DNA from: Peribacillus frigoritolerans
Lineage (GTDB): Bacteria; Bacillota; Bacilli; Bacillales; Bacillaceae
Reading direction: 5' to 3'
Length of the DNA stretch: 64,000 nt
Assembly (NCBI RefSeq): GCF_004358755.1
Contig: NZ_SMZY01000001.1
Location: forward strand, 1-64,000
Shown: positions 7,711 through 18,706 of the stretch, piece by piece
Layout: each line of letters starts with the position of its first letter
How positions within the stretch are numbered: position 1 is the stretch's first letter
Position numbers and translations under genes: made by a program
Notes under the pieces: model-generated
What the model saw: only the letters and a program-made list of their open reading frames with translations
Database searches by the model: none
What the model was told of the DNA's origin: nothing

Positions 7711-10700
7711 TTGCCATTTGTTCACCTTCAAGTTCAAAGCGCCTACAGTCTGCTGAACAGCTCAGCAAGAATAGATAAGTTAATCGAAAAAGCAAAATCA
7801 TATCAATTCAAGGCTCTCGCTATTACAGATTTTCATACGATGTATGGAGCGATTGCTTTTTATAAACAATGCAAAAAACACGGCATCAAGCCAATTATCG
7901 GACTGACAGCTTCAGTCATTTTAGAAGAGACCGGTGAGGATGTAGGGTATCCCCTTATACTGCTAGCTAAAAATAATGATGGATACCGGAATCTTTTGAA
8001 AATCAGCAGTGTTCTGCAAACAAAATCGCCTCAAGGAATTAAGAGCAGATGGCTGAAATCCTACAGCAGCGGTTTAGCGGCCTTTACCCCCGGCAGAACA
8101 GGACTTACTGAAAAGTATATTGGGGAGGGGAAAAGTGAAGAAGCAGTAAAGCTTCTCGAGATGTATAAGAGCTTTTTTAATGAAGGAGACTTCTATTTAT
8201 CTATTCAAAAGCATTCTATCCAAGATGATTTCAAAATGACTGAGGAAATCCTCAAGATAAGCCATCAAACAGGTCTTCCGCTTGTAGCAGCAAATGATGT
8301 TCATTACGTGGAAAAAGAGGATGCCTTTGCCCATAATTGTTTGCTTTCTATTAAAAACGGCTCAAAAATGGAAGATGACAGTGATTATGCGCTGCCTTCG
8401 AATCAGTATTACTTTAAATCGCCTTCTGAGATGGCTGAACTTTTTCAAGATTGTCCTGAAGCTCTGGAGAATACGCTGAAAATTGCTGAAGAATGCAACG
8501 TATCTCTTGAACTCGGAAAAACACAGCTTCCGAAATACCCTGCACCAGCCGGCCAATCAGCTGACGAGTATTTGGAAAGACTTTGTCTGCAAGGATTGAA
8601 ACATCGTTTTTCAGAACCGGAAGATACCTATTTTAAAAGGCTTGAGTATGAACTGGATGTTATCAAACAAATGAAGTTCAGTGATTATTTCTTAATCGTC
8701 TGGGACTTCATGAAGTATGCCCACGACCATCATATTTTGACGGGGCCAGGGAGGGGTTCTGCTGCCGGATCCCTCGTAGCGTATGTGTTAAAAATTACAG
8801 ATGTAGATCCAATTGAACATCATCTTTTATTTGAGCGTTTTTTAAATCCTGAACGCATTAATATGCCTGATATAGACATTGATTTTCCTGATACAAGACG
8901 GGATGAAATGATTGCCTATGTTGCAGAAAAATACGGCTCTATGCACGTTGCCCAGATTGTGACATTCGGAACGCTTGCAGCTAAGGCCTCGCTTCGTGAT
9001 GTCGGAAGAGTCATGGGGGCATCAGCAAAAGAGGCGGATGTGCTGGCAAAGCTCATCCCTTCTAAACCCGGTACAACGTTAAAGCTGGCTTATTCAGAGT
9101 CTAAAGATCTGCAAAATCTTTTATCAGAGTCAGATTTATATAAAAAAATTTATGAAACGGCCCTGAAAATTGAGGGCCTGCCGCGCCATACATCCACACA
9201 TGCTGCCGGTGTAGTGTTCAGCAGCGAGCCGCTGACTGACATCATTCCCATTCAGGATGGGCATAACGGGATCTATTTAACTCAATTTTCGATGGATTAC
9301 CTTGAAGACCTTGGATTGCTGAAAATGGATTTCTTAGGTCTTAGAAACTTAACGCTTATTGAAAGAATAACAGGTCTTATTGAACGGAATGAGAAGAAAA
9401 AAATCGATTTCTCCCATATTTCCTATAAAGATGAAAAGACATTTGAACTGCTCGGCCAAGGCGATACAACGGGGGTTTTTCAGCTGGAGTCTGAAGGAAT
9501 GCGGAGCGTTCTTAGAAGACTGAAACCAACAGATCTTGAGGATATTGTGGCTGTAAATGCCCTTTTTCGTCCGGGGCCAATGGAAAACATACCTCTCTTT
9601 ATAAATCGTAAGCATCTCAGAGAAAAAATCGAATACCCGCATCCTGCACTGGAGCCTATCTTAAAAACAACCAATGGGGTAATCGTGTATCAGGAACAGA
9701 TCATGGAAATAGCCTCAAAAATGGCTGGGTTTTCTTTGGGTGAAGCTGATTTATTAAGAAGAGCAGTAGGGAAAAAAATTAAGGATATGCTTGATCAGGA
9801 AAGAGAGCATTTTGTATCGGGCTGCATCAAAAACGGCTATGATGAAGCCTCTGCAAACAGCATTTATGATTTAATCGTTAAATTTGCTAACTATGGTTTT
9901 AATAGAAGCCATGCCGTGGCCTACAGCATGATTTCGTTTCAGCTTGCTTACCTGAAAGCCCATTATCCTGTTTATTTTATGGCAGCACTTTTAACTAGTG
10001 TGATCGGCAATGACGAAAAAGTCGCTCAATATATTAGAGAGGCCAAGCAGCATGGCGTTGCTGTTTTGCCGCCATCTATTAACAGAAGTGAATATCCTTT
10101 TATTGTAGAAAAGGGAAGCATTCGATTTAGTCTTAATGCAATTAAAAATGTTGGAACAAACGCTGTTAAAGAAATCTATCAGGCAAGAAAGAAAAAGGAA
10201 TTTGCCGATCTTTTTGATTTTTGTGTGAGGGTATCGATGAAAATCGTCAACCGAAAGGTGATGGAATCTCTCATTTTTTCCGGAGCAATGGATGAGTTTG
10301 AGATGGAAAGATCGACGCTGCTCGCAAGTCTTGATTTAGCAATCGAGCATGCAGCACTTTTTTCTTCAGATGATGAAAATCAATATGATTTGTTTTTGGA
10401 AGAGGAAGAATTCAGTATTAAGCCGAAATATATAGAAGTTGAACCATTCAAAATGGAAGAAATGCTTAAATTTGAAAAGGAAGCATTGGGATTTTACTTT
10501 TCAAGTCATCCAGCATCTGCGCACTCGTTCTTATTTAATCGTTTTGGGGTTGTGAAAATCAGCGATGCGCGGCAATTGCTTCAACAGAAGGTGAAGGTCG
10601 GAGTATTTATCACAGCCATCCGCACTATCCGCACAAAAAAAGGCGAGGTTATGGCTTTTCTTGCTTTAAGTGATGAGAGCGGGGAACTTGAAGCGGTAGC

Positions 10701-11073
10701 CTTTCCGGCTGTTTATACAAAAGCCGGGGATATCTTTTCTCAAGGGAAAGTTGCAGTACTGAGCGGAAAGATTGAGAATCGCAATGATCGGCTGCAGCTG
10801 ATTATTTCAGATGCAGAAACCATTCAAGATCTCGAGAAGAGAACGAAAACACTATTCCTTAAAATTGAAGAGTCACATCTTGCTGAGGGTAAACTGCAGA
10901 CTGTACAAGATACCCTCAAGCAGCATCGAGGAGGCACACCCGTTTTTCTTTATTACGAGAAAGACAAAAGAACCGTCCAGCTGCCAAGAGACTATTTTGT
11001 GGATGCAACTGACCGATGTTTGTCGGAGCTGAGAGAACTTTTAGGCAATCAGAATGTGGCAGTAAAAGATTAA
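7711..11073 (+). CDS. dnaE: DNA polymerase III alpha subunit DnaE
   Basis: Replicative polymerase of the DnaE1 class. In Bacillus it works beside PolC, extending RNA primers on the lagging strand, and has error-prone properties. The 1120 residues contain an N-terminal PHP domain (about 1-210), the C-family palm with GPGRGSAAGS and the catalytic PDIDIDF (about 386-392, acidic pairs), tandem HhH regions, and a C-terminal OB fold (about 950-1040). TTG 7711 is the start, with AAAGGATG upstream, and the protein then begins MPFVHLQVQSAYSLL. No proofreading domain is present, as is normal. No clear terminator separates it from ytsJ, which has its own promoter. Confidence 0.97.
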   Translation: MPFVHLQVQSAYSLLNSSARIDKLIEKAKSYQFKALAITDFHTMYGAIAFYKQCKKHGIKPIIGLTASVILEETGEDVGYPLILLAKNNDGYRNLLKISSVLQTKSPQGIKSRWLKSYSSGLAAFTPGRTGLTEKYIGEGKSEEAVKLLEMYKSFFNEGDFYLSIQKHSIQDDFKMTEEILKISHQTGLPLVAANDVHYVEKEDAFAHNCLLSIKNGSKMEDDSDYALPSNQYYFKSPSEMAELFQDCPEALENTLKIAEECNVSLELGKTQLPKYPAPAGQSADEYLERLCLQGLKHRFSEPEDTYFKRLEYELDVIKQMKFSDYFLIVWDFMKYAHDHHILTGPGRGSAAGSLVAYVLKITDVDPIEHHLLFERFLNPERINMPDIDIDFPDTRRDEMIAYVAEKYGSMHVAQIVTFGTLAAKASLRDVGRVMGASAKEADVLAKLIPSKPGTTLKLAYSESKDLQNLLSESDLYKKIYETALKIEGLPRHTSTHAAGVVFSSEPLTDIIPIQDGHNGIYLTQFSMDYLEDLGLLKMDFLGLRNLTLIERITGLIERNEKKKIDFSHISYKDEKTFELLGQGDTTGVFQLESEGMRSVLRRLKPTDLEDIVAVNALFRPGPMENIPLFINRKHLREKIEYPHPALEPILKTTNGVIVYQEQIMEIASKMAGFSLGEADLLRRAVGKKIKDMLDQEREHFVSGCIKNGYDEASANSIYDLIVKFANYGFNRSHAVAYSMISFQLAYLKAHYPVYFMAALLTSVIGNDEKVAQYIREAKQHGVAVLPPSINRSEYPFIVEKGSIRFSLNAIKNVGTNAVKEIYQARKKKEFADLFDFCVRVSMKIVNRKVMESLIFSGAMDEFEMERSTLLASLDLAIEHAALFSSDDENQYDLFLEEEEFSIKPKYIEVEPFKMEEMLKFEKEALGFYFSSHPASAHSFLFNRFGVVKISDARQLLQQKVKVGVFITAIRTIRTKKGEVMAFLALSDESGELEAVAFPAVYTKAGDIFSQGKVAVLSGKIENRNDRLQLIISDAETIQDLEKRTKTLFLKIEESHLAEGKLQTVQDTLKQHRGGTPVFLYYEKDKRTVQLPRDYFVDATDRCLSELRELLGNQNVAVKD

Positions 11074-11108
11074 AAACGTATAATCGGTGAAGTCAAAAAA
11101 TACAAGTC

Positions 11109-11136
11109 TTTACAATAACTAAAATTATGTTATGAT
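11109..11136 (+). promoter_or_regulatory. Predicted sigma-A promoter of ytsJ
   Basis: TTTACA (11109-11114), 16-base spacer, TATGAT (11131-11136). Transcription should start near 11143, immediately upstream of the palindromic operator. Confidence 0.65.
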
Positions 11137-11152
11137 TTATTATTGGCTGGAG

Positions 11153-11163
11153 TGGTCAGACCA
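11153..11163 (+). promoter_or_regulatory. Palindromic GntR/FadR-type operator before ytsJ
   Basis: TGGTCAGACCA is a perfect palindrome about an A, flanked by GAG on the left and CCTC on the right, which nearly extends it. It has the TGGTnnnACCA form bound by the FadR branch of the GntR family and equals the core of the E. coli FadR site. It sits about 10-20 bases after the predicted ytsJ start point, where a bound repressor would block transcription. The gene two positions on (12439-13062) encodes a regulator of exactly this family. Confidence 0.7.
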
Positions 11164-11192
11164 CCTCCAATATGACCCTAAGGAGTGAGAAG

Positions 11193-12428
11193 ATGTCATT
11201 GCGAGAAGAAGCATTACATATGCATCTAATTCATAAAGGAAAGCTAGAATCAAAATCAAAAGTACCAGTCAGAAATGCTAAAGACTTAAGCTTAGCTTAT
11301 TCTCCAGGGGTCGCTGAACCTTGTAAGGCAATTTATGACGATAAAAATAAAGTATACGACTATACGATGAAAGGCAACATGGTGGCAGTAGTATCTGACG
11401 GCACTGCAGTGCTTGGCCTGGGAAATATCGGACCGGAGGCAGCACTCCCTGTAATGGAAGGCAAAGCAGTCCTTTTCAAAAGCTTTGCGGGAGTTGATGC
11501 GTTTCCGATTTGTTTGAATACAACAGATGTGGATAAAATTGTAGAGACGGTCAAATTGCTTGAGCCTACATTCGGAGGCATCAATCTTGAAGATATTGCA
11601 GCACCGAATTGTTTTGTTATTGAAGAAAGATTGAAAAAGGAAACGAATATTCCTGTTTTTCATGATGATCAGCACGGAACTGCCATTGTTACTGTTGCAG
11701 GACTTGTCAATGCACTGAAGCTTGCAGGCAAACAAATGTCGAACATAAAAGTGGTGGCAAATGGAGCGGGTGCAGCGGGGATAGCCATTATCAAGCTTCT
11801 ATACCGCTATGGTGTGCGCGATATTATCATGTGCGATTCAAAAGGGGCAATTTTTGAAGGACGTTCGTTTGGCATGAATAACGTAAAAGCGGAAGTAGCT
11901 AAGTTTACGAACCGTGACCGTGCTGAAGGCTCATTGGCAGATGTCATCAAAGATGCCGATGTATTTATCGGTGTTTCAGTTGAAGGTGCATTGACAAAAG
12001 AAATGATTGCTACCATGAAAAAGGATCCAATCATCTTCGCGATGGCGAATCCCGTGCCGGAAATCATGCCGAGTGAAGCTAAAGAAGCAGGTGCTATGGT
12101 TATTGGCACCGGACGTTCAGATTTCCCGAATCAAGTAAACAATGTTCTTGCATTTCCTGGCATATTCCGAGGCGCTCTGGATGTGCGTGCTACTCATATT
12201 AACGAACAAATGAAAATCGCGGCTGTAGAAGCAATTGCTTCATTAATAAGTGCTGAAGAATTATCCGCTGACTATGTTATTCCGGCTCCATTTGATGCAC
12301 GGGTAGCTCCTGCAGTTGCGGCAGCGGTGGCAAAAGCAGCGATGGAGACTGGTGTGGCAAGATTAAAGGCTGACCCAGATGAAATAGCTGAAAAGACTAA
12401 ACAGTTAGCGATCATCGAATCAAAGTGA
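11193..12428 (+). CDS. ytsJ: NADP-dependent malic enzyme YtsJ
   Basis: Oxidative decarboxylation of malate to pyruvate; YtsJ is the major malic enzyme of B. subtilis and supplies NADPH. The 411-residue protein starts MSLREEALHMH at 11193 with AAGGAG seven bases upstream. The malic N-terminal domain carries SLAYSPGVAEPC and the metal/substrate block HDDQHGTA; the Rossmann domain carries VVANGAGAAGIAI. It is closely followed (10 bases) by the GntR gene, suggesting one transcript, and the downstream accDA genes point to NADPH and malonyl-CoA provision for lipid synthesis. Confidence 0.96.
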   Translation: MSLREEALHMHLIHKGKLESKSKVPVRNAKDLSLAYSPGVAEPCKAIYDDKNKVYDYTMKGNMVAVVSDGTAVLGLGNIGPEAALPVMEGKAVLFKSFAGVDAFPICLNTTDVDKIVETVKLLEPTFGGINLEDIAAPNCFVIEERLKKETNIPVFHDDQHGTAIVTVAGLVNALKLAGKQMSNIKVVANGAGAAGIAIIKLLYRYGVRDIIMCDSKGAIFEGRSFGMNNVKAEVAKFTNRDRAEGSLADVIKDADVFIGVSVEGALTKEMIATMKKDPIIFAMANPVPEIMPSEAKEAGAMVIGTGRSDFPNQVNNVLAFPGIFRGALDVRATHINEQMKIAAVEAIASLISAEELSADYVIPAPFDARVAPAVAAAVAKAAMETGVARLKADPDEIAEKTKQLAIIESK

Positions 12429-12438
12429 GTGGTGTACT

Positions 12439-13062
12439 GTGACTGCACCGAAGTCGAAGGTATATATTGAGATACTTCGTCAAATCAGGTCCATTATCCA
12501 CGAAGATGGTCTTTCAGCAGGAGATAAAATTCCATCTGAAAGAGAACTCGCTGAACGCTTAAATGCAGGGAGATCCTCTGTCAGGGAAGCTCTTCGGGCG
12601 CTCGAGCTCCTCGGAATGATTGAAACAAGACGCGGTGAAGGAACTTATATCAAGGATTTCCGCGAACATGGTCTTGTTGAAATTCTCGGCACGTTTATTT
12701 TGCAGGATAAGAATGCAATCGCAGATTTGATTGAAATGAACGTGCTGCTGGAATCAAATGCGTTAAAATTATTGCTTGAAAAAGATAATCATGCTGAAGA
12801 ACTAAAGAATATCGGCATCTCTATTCCGGCTCAGAATCTGGGACATGTGGAGATTATGACTAAGTTTATGCAGCTGTCGGACAACTACCTTTTATTCCGG
12901 ATATGGACGGTCCTGAATGAGTATTTAAAGGTGATCCAGCCGGAGCAGAAGACCAGCAGAGTTAATGTATATGAAAAAATAATTGATGGACTCATTTCAA
13001 AAGATGAAAAGAAGGTATTTGATTCTTTTAACACTCTAACAAAGAAAGAAAATGTCGAATAG
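12439..13062 (+). CDS. FadR-type GntR-family transcription regulator
   Basis: A 207-residue DNA-binding protein. Residues 1-75 form the GntR winged helix (KIPSERELAERLNAGRSSVREALRALELLGMIETRRGEGTYI). The rest resembles an FCD effector domain (RxxLE-like MNVLLESNALKLL) but is short, and the usual metal ligands appear lost: Met and His occupy the places of the DxxxH pair before SDNYLLF, and the terminal helix lacks its His. The start is GTG 12439 with a poor ribosome binding site, so translation may depend on coupling to ytsJ ten bases upstream. It probably represses ytsJ, and hence itself, through TGGTCAGACCA. The ligand is unknown. As I recall, B. subtilis has no gene here. Confidence 0.88.
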   Translation: MTAPKSKVYIEILRQIRSIIHEDGLSAGDKIPSERELAERLNAGRSSVREALRALELLGMIETRRGEGTYIKDFREHGLVEILGTFILQDKNAIADLIEMNVLLESNALKLLLEKDNHAEELKNIGISIPAQNLGHVEIMTKFMQLSDNYLLFRIWTVLNEYLKVIQPEQKTSRVNVYEKIIDGLISKDEKKVFDSFNTLTKKENVE

Positions 13063-13090
13063 GACATGACACCTTTTTACAAAAAAATTG

Positions 13091-13145
13091 AAAATGATTC
13101 GGTAAAGTAGATAGATATGGCTAAAAGACAGGAATGAATCATTTT
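13091..13145. repeat. Inverted repeat in the accD leader region
   Basis: Perfect 10-base arms AAAATGATTC (13091-13100) and GAATCATTTT (13136-13145) separated by 35 bases, downstream of a poor TTGAAA-like -35. It could be a looping operator or RNA stem; no known consensus matched. Confidence 0.4.
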
Positions 13146-13206
13146 ATTCAAACAGGCGATCTGTCTAGAGACACCGAATGATGTTCATAGAAAAGGAGGC
13201 AACGTT

Positions 13207-14082
13207 TTGTTAAAGGATTTATTTTCTAAAAAGAATTCAAAAAAGAAGAAATATGCATCCATTCCTTCTGAGCAGGCAAAGCATGATGTGCCTGAAGGAA
13301 TCATGACAAAGTGTCCTAGCTGCAAAAAGATTATGTATTCAAAAGAATTGAATAAAAACCTGCGCGTGTGCATGAATTGCGGCCATCATCACACCATGAC
13401 TGCAAGAGAAAGAATTAAAAGCTTATTTGATGAACATTCATTTACAGAGTTTGATAAGGAAATGGTCTCTGAAAATCCGCTTAATTTTCCGGGGTATATG
13501 GAAAAAGTAGAAAAGGACCGCAAAAAAACAAATTTAAACGAAGCAGTTGTAACCGGAGAAGGCACAATAAACGGCAATAAAACGGTCGTTGCCATTATGG
13601 ACGCAAGCTTCAGAATGGGCAGCATGGGTTCAGTTGTCGGCGAAAAGATTACTAGAGCGATAGAGCGTGCAAATGACCGTGAGCTGCCGTTTATTATTTT
13701 TACAGCTTCCGGCGGTGCAAGGATGCAGGAAGGTGTTCTTAGCTTAATGCAAATGGCCAAGACCAGCTCTGCACTGAAAATGTTCAGTGATAACGGAGGT
13801 CTGATCATCTCTGTCATGACTCATCCGACAACAGGAGGGGTTTCTGCAAGCTTTGCTTCTCTTGGTGATTATAATTTTGCAGAACCGCGTGCACTGATTG
13901 GATTTGCAGGAAGACGAATCATTGAACAGACAATCAGGGAAGACCTGCCGGAGGATTTTCAGACGGCAGAATTTCTTTTAAAACACGGCCAGCTCGATGC
14001 CGTTATTAATCGATTGGATATGAAAGAGACTCTTTCAAACATCCTCGAACTTCATACGTCAGGAGGTGGATCTGCATGGTAG
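13207..14082 (+). CDS. accD: Acetyl-CoA carboxylase carboxyltransferase beta subunit
   Basis: With AccA it transfers the carboxyl group from carboxy-biotin to acetyl-CoA, producing malonyl-CoA, the committed step of fatty acid synthesis. The 291-residue protein has the N-terminal zinc ribbon (C36, C39, C55, C58) and a crotonase-fold core with SGGARMQEG and [10 protein letters not shown]. The start is TTG 13207, seven bases after a strong AAAGGAGG. It overlaps accA by seven bases (ATGGTAG), so the two subunits are translationally coupled. Confidence 0.96.
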   Translation: MLKDLFSKKNSKKKKYASIPSEQAKHDVPEGIMTKCPSCKKIMYSKELNKNLRVCMNCGHHHTMTARERIKSLFDEHSFTEFDKEMVSENPLNFPGYMEKVEKDRKKTNLNEAVVTGEGTINGNKTVVAIMDASFRMGSMGSVVGEKITRAIERANDRELPFIIFTASGGARMQEGVLSLMQMAKTSSALKMFSDNGGLIISVMTHPTTGGVSASFASLGDYNFAEPRALIGFAGRRIIEQTIREDLPEDFQTAEFLLKHGQLDAVINRLDMKETLSNILELHTSGGGSAW

Positions 14083-15053
14083 GAGAACTTGAATTTGAAA
14101 AACCGGTAACAGATTTAAGGGAAAAAATTTCAGAGCTTAAAGAATTTACGAAGAATACCGATGTAGATCTATCGGCTGAGATTGTGAAGCTTGAAGGCCG
14201 TCTTGAAAAGCTTGAAAAAGATATCTATACCAATTTACAGCCTTGGGACCGAGTGCAAATTGCAAGACATCCTAACCGTCCGACAACATTGGATTATATT
14301 GAAAAACTTTTCACTAACTTCTTTGAAATACATGGCGACCGCTACTATGGCGACGATGAAGCTATTGTTGGGGGCATCGCAAAATACGATGGACTTCCTG
14401 TAACGGTCATTGGCCATCAGCGCGGCAAGGATACGAAAGAAAATATCCGCCGGAACTTCGGAATGCCTCATCCGGAAGGTTACCGCAAAGCATTGCGCTT
14501 AATGCATCAGGCTGAAAAGTTCAACCGTCCGATTATTTGTTTCATTGATACTAAAGGAGCTTATCCCGGCAAGGCTGCAGAAGAACGGGGCCAAAGCGAA
14601 GCAATCGCCAAAAACTTATTTGAAATGGCAGGATTAACTGTTCCGGTTATCTGTATTGTGATTGGAGAAGGCGGCAGCGGCGGCGCGCTTGCGCTCGGCG
14701 TTGGAAATCATATTCACATGCTTGAGAACTCGACTTACTCTGTTATATCGCCTGAAGGAGCAGCTGCTCTTTTATGGAAGGATGCAGGGCTTGCGAAAAA
14801 AGCGGCGGAAACAATGAAAATAACAGCGCCTGATCTGAAAAAGCTTGGCGTCATTGATCAAATAATCAATGAAGTTAAAGGCGGCGCACACAGAGATGTT
14901 TCAGAACAGGCAAAAAATATTGATAAAGTCATTCATGCTTCCCTGAAAGAGTTATTGAAGCTTGATGGACCTCAATTGGTCCAGCATCGCTATGAAAAGT
15001 TTAAAGCAATCGGTCAAGTTTCGTTTGCAGAAGAAATACTTGGGGTAAAATAG
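14076..15053 (+). CDS. accA: Acetyl-CoA carboxylase carboxyltransferase alpha subunit
   Basis: Alpha subunit of the carboxyltransferase half of acetyl-CoA carboxylase. The 325-residue protein has the family landmarks [11 protein letters not shown], the oxyanion region [12 protein letters not shown] and [22 protein letters not shown] at 14061-14068 precedes the ATG, inside the end of accD. The biotin carrier and biotin carboxylase subunits are not in this window. A terminator follows directly, so pfkA is a separate transcription unit. Confidence 0.97.
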   Translation: MVGELEFEKPVTDLREKISELKEFTKNTDVDLSAEIVKLEGRLEKLEKDIYTNLQPWDRVQIARHPNRPTTLDYIEKLFTNFFEIHGDRYYGDDEAIVGGIAKYDGLPVTVIGHQRGKDTKENIRRNFGMPHPEGYRKALRLMHQAEKFNRPIICFIDTKGAYPGKAAEERGQSEAIAKNLFEMAGLTVPVICIVIGEGGSGGALALGVGNHIHMLENSTYSVISPEGAAALLWKDAGLAKKAAETMKITAPDLKKLGVIDQIINEVKGGAHRDVSEQAKNIDKVIHASLKELLKLDGPQLVQHRYEKFKAIGQVSFAEEILGVK

Positions 15054-15056
15054 ATT

Positions 15057-15096
15057 AACGTGTAGCCTCCGAACAGGAAGGCAGCACGTTTCTTTT
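15057..15096 (+). terminator. Intrinsic terminator of accDA
   Basis: Stem AACGTG...GCCTCC pairing with GGAAGGC...CACGTT, then a T run (15091-15098). Confidence 0.8.
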
Positions 15097-16315
<1,219 letters not shown>

Positions 16316-16368
16316 ATGATATCTGTTTGGTATCGTTTTCATACCTATTAACAGGAGGAATATAACGA

Positions 16369-18129
16369 ATGAGAAAAACGAAAATAGTCTGTACGATCGG
16401 CCCTGCAAGTGAAAGTGTTGAAAAGCTTACGCAATTAATGGAAGCCGGTATGAACGTTTCACGCTTAAACTTCTCTCATGGAGATTTCGAAGAGCACGGA
16501 GCCCGCATCAAAAACATTCGCGAGGCATCGGCAAAGCTTAATAAGGATATTGCAATCCTCTTGGACACTAAAGGACCTGAAATCCGCACGCACTCCATGC
16601 AGGACGGTGCAATCGAGTTAGTTGCAGGATCAGAAGTGATCGTGTCAATGACTGAAGTGCTTGGAACAGCTGATAAGTTCTCAATCTCATACGAAGGTTT
16701 AATTGATGATGTACATGCAGGATCAATCATTTTACTTGATGATGGTCTGATCGGACTTGAAGTTCTTGAAATGAACAAACAAGCGAAAGAAATCAGAACA
16801 AAGGTTTTAAACACAGGCACATTAAAGAACAAAAAAGGTGTCAACGTTCCAGGCGTAAGCGTTAAGCTTCCGGGAATCACGGAAAAAGATGCAAATGATA
16901 TCGTTTTTGGAATCGAGCAGGGAGTAGACTTTATCGCTGCGTCATTCGTACGACGTGCAGCAGATGTTCTTGAAATTCGCGAATTGCTTGAAAAACACGA
17001 TGCGGGCCACATTCAAATCATCCCTAAAATTGAAAACCAGGAAGGTGTCGATAACATCGACGAGATTCTTGAGGTTTCAGATGGTTTAATGGTTGCACGC
17101 GGTGACTTGGGTGTTGAAATTCCAGCTGAAGAAGTGCCATTGGTTCAAAAAGAACTAATTAAAAAGTGTAACGCTTTAGGCAAACCGGTAATTACAGCTA
17201 CACAAATGCTTGACAGCATGCAGCGCAATCCGCGCCCGACACGCGCTGAAGCAAGTGACGTTGCAAACGCCATTTTTGACGGTACTGATGCAATCATGCT
17301 ATCTGGTGAGACGGCTGCAGGATCATACCCTGTTGAAGCTGTTCAAACTATGAATAACATTGCTTCACGTGCTGAACAAGCTCTTGATTACAAGCAAATC
17401 CTTGCAAAGCGCAGTGAACAGGCTGACATGACAATTACGGATGCAATTGGACAATCGGTTGCGCATACAGGACTTAACTTGAAAGCTGCTGCAATTGTAG
17501 CAACGACTGAAAGCGGACATACGGCGAGAATGATTTCAAAATACCGTCCTAAAGCTCCGATCGTGGCTGTTACTTCATGTGAGTCAGTTTCACGCAAGCT
17601 TGCTCTTGTTTGGGGCGTATACTCACGCAATGGTCAAAAAGCAGCATCAACTGATGAAATGCTTGAACAGGCAGTACAAGAGTCACTTCAGTCCGGAATT
17701 GTTAAGCATGGTGATTTAGTTGTCATTACTGCAGGCGTGCCAATCGGCGAAACGGGCACAACGAACTTAATGAAAGTTCACGTTGTTGGCGATGTGATTG
17801 CTAAAGGACAGGGAATCGGACGCAAAACAGCGTTTGGAAAAGTTGTCGTGGCAAGCTCAGCATCTGATGCTGAATCAAAAATGACTCAGGGTGCTATTTT
17901 AGTGTCTCAAAGCACAGATCGTGACATGATGGGTGCCTTAGAGCAAGCATCAGCATTAATTACAGAAGAAGGCGGATTAACAAGCCATGCTGCTGTAGTT
18001 GGCTTAAGTCTTGGAATTCCTGTAATCGTAGGAGTGGAAAATGCAACTTCTATCCTTAAAGATGGTCAGGAAATCACAGTTGATGGATCACGCGGTGCCA
18101 TCTACCAAGGACATGCAAGTGTTCTTTAA
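16369..18129 (+). CDS. pyk: Pyruvate kinase with C-terminal PEP-utiliser domain
   Basis: Converts PEP and ADP to pyruvate and ATP. The 586 residues exceed the roughly 475-residue core: the barrel ([39 protein letters not shown]) and allosteric C domain are followed by an extra domain (about 475-586) like the phosphohistidine domain of PEP synthase, with GGLTSHAAV and H540 at the phospho-accepting position. This extra domain is characteristic of Bacillus and Geobacillus enzymes. AGGAGG precedes the start; a strong terminator follows. Confidence 0.97.
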   Translation: MRKTKIVCTIGPASESVEKLTQLMEAGMNVSRLNFSHGDFEEHGARIKNIREASAKLNKDIAILLDTKGPEIRTHSMQDGAIELVAGSEVIVSMTEVLGTADKFSISYEGLIDDVHAGSIILLDDGLIGLEVLEMNKQAKEIRTKVLNTGTLKNKKGVNVPGVSVKLPGITEKDANDIVFGIEQGVDFIAASFVRRAADVLEIRELLEKHDAGHIQIIPKIENQEGVDNIDEILEVSDGLMVARGDLGVEIPAEEVPLVQKELIKKCNALGKPVITATQMLDSMQRNPRPTRAEASDVANAIFDGTDAIMLSGETAAGSYPVEAVQTMNNIASRAEQALDYKQILAKRSEQADMTITDAIGQSVAHTGLNLKAAAIVATTESGHTARMISKYRPKAPIVAVTSCESVSRKLALVWGVYSRNGQKAASTDEMLEQAVQESLQSGIVKHGDLVVITAGVPIGETGTTNLMKVHVVGDVIAKGQGIGRKTAFGKVVVASSASDAESKMTQGAILVSQSTDRDMMGALEQASALITEEGGLTSHAAVVGLSLGIPVIVGVENATSILKDGQEITVDGSRGAIYQGHASVL

Positions 18130-18141
18130 GTAAATACAGAC

Positions 18142-18172
18142 AAAAAGAGAAGGGCTTTTCCTTCTCTTTTTT
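18142..18172 (+). terminator. Intrinsic terminator of pfkA-pyk
   Basis: Perfect 12-bp stem AAAAAGAGAAGG/CCTTCTCTTTTT with loop GCTTTT, ending in T's. Confidence 0.88.
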
Positions 18173-18220
18173 GCATGCATTCCATATACTCTTTATATAC
18201 GACAAAATGAGGTGCATTAG

Positions 18221-18607
18221 ATGAGATATTTGCTGCCGTTTTTAATCATCATCCCAGCATGTGAAATTGGCATCCTACTTTTCTCGGGCAAAACGATCGG
18301 AATCATTCCAACGATTCTTCTGATCATTGCAACTGGGATAGCTGGAGCGTGGCTTGCAAAGAAGCAGGGAATGGAAGCGATCCGAAAAGTTCAGCGTGAA
18401 ATCAGCTTTGGAAATATTCCCGGCAATGCCATAATTGACGGGCTATGCGTTCTCGTTGGGGGCTTGCTTCTATTAACCCCAGGTTTTATAACAGATTTAA
18501 CAGGGTTTGTTTTATTAATCCCCGCAACAAGAAAGTTTGTAAAACCGCTGCTGCAAAAGTGGATCAGCAGAATAATCGATCAAAATCGATTTACAATTAT
18601 ACGATAG
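18221..18607 (+). CDS. fxsA: FxsA-family membrane protein
   Basis: A 128-residue membrane protein of the FxsA family, named for the E. coli member whose excess relieves phage T7 exclusion by F; the normal role is unclear. The sequence has the family pattern: an N-terminal helix with PACEIGILL, a second helix with GAWLAKKQG, an IPGNAIIDGLCVLVGGLLLLTPGF block, and a C-terminal basic segment. It starts at ATG 18221 with GAGGTG upstream and is convergent with ytvI. Confidence 0.92.
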   Translation: MRYLLPFLIIIPACEIGILLFSGKTIGIIPTILLIIATGIAGAWLAKKQGMEAIRKVQREISFGNIPGNAIIDGLCVLVGGLLLLTPGFITDLTGFVLLIPATRKFVKPLLQKWISRIIDQNRFTIIR

Positions 18608-18638
18608 AACCGCCTGATTTTGCATCAGCGGTTTTTTC
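18608..18638 (+). terminator. Intrinsic terminator of fxsA
   Basis: Stem AACCGCCTGAT/ATCAGCGGTT with one bulged base, followed by TTTTTT. Confidence 0.82.
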
Positions 18639-18652
18639 CTGTTTGCCAATAC

Positions 18653-18698
18653 AGAAAAGCGAAGCCTGCCTGCGCTAGACGGGCGCTTCCGCTTTTCT
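18653..18698. repeat. Tail fragment of the repeat family, itself a hairpin
   Basis: CTGCCTGCGCTAGACGGGCG and GCTTCCGCTTTTCT match the right end of the full repeats; a preceding AGAAAAGCGAAGC makes it an inverted repeat. It lies between the convergent fxsA and ytvI genes and could help terminate either. Confidence 0.7.
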
Positions 18699-18706
18699 GA
18701 TGGCCC

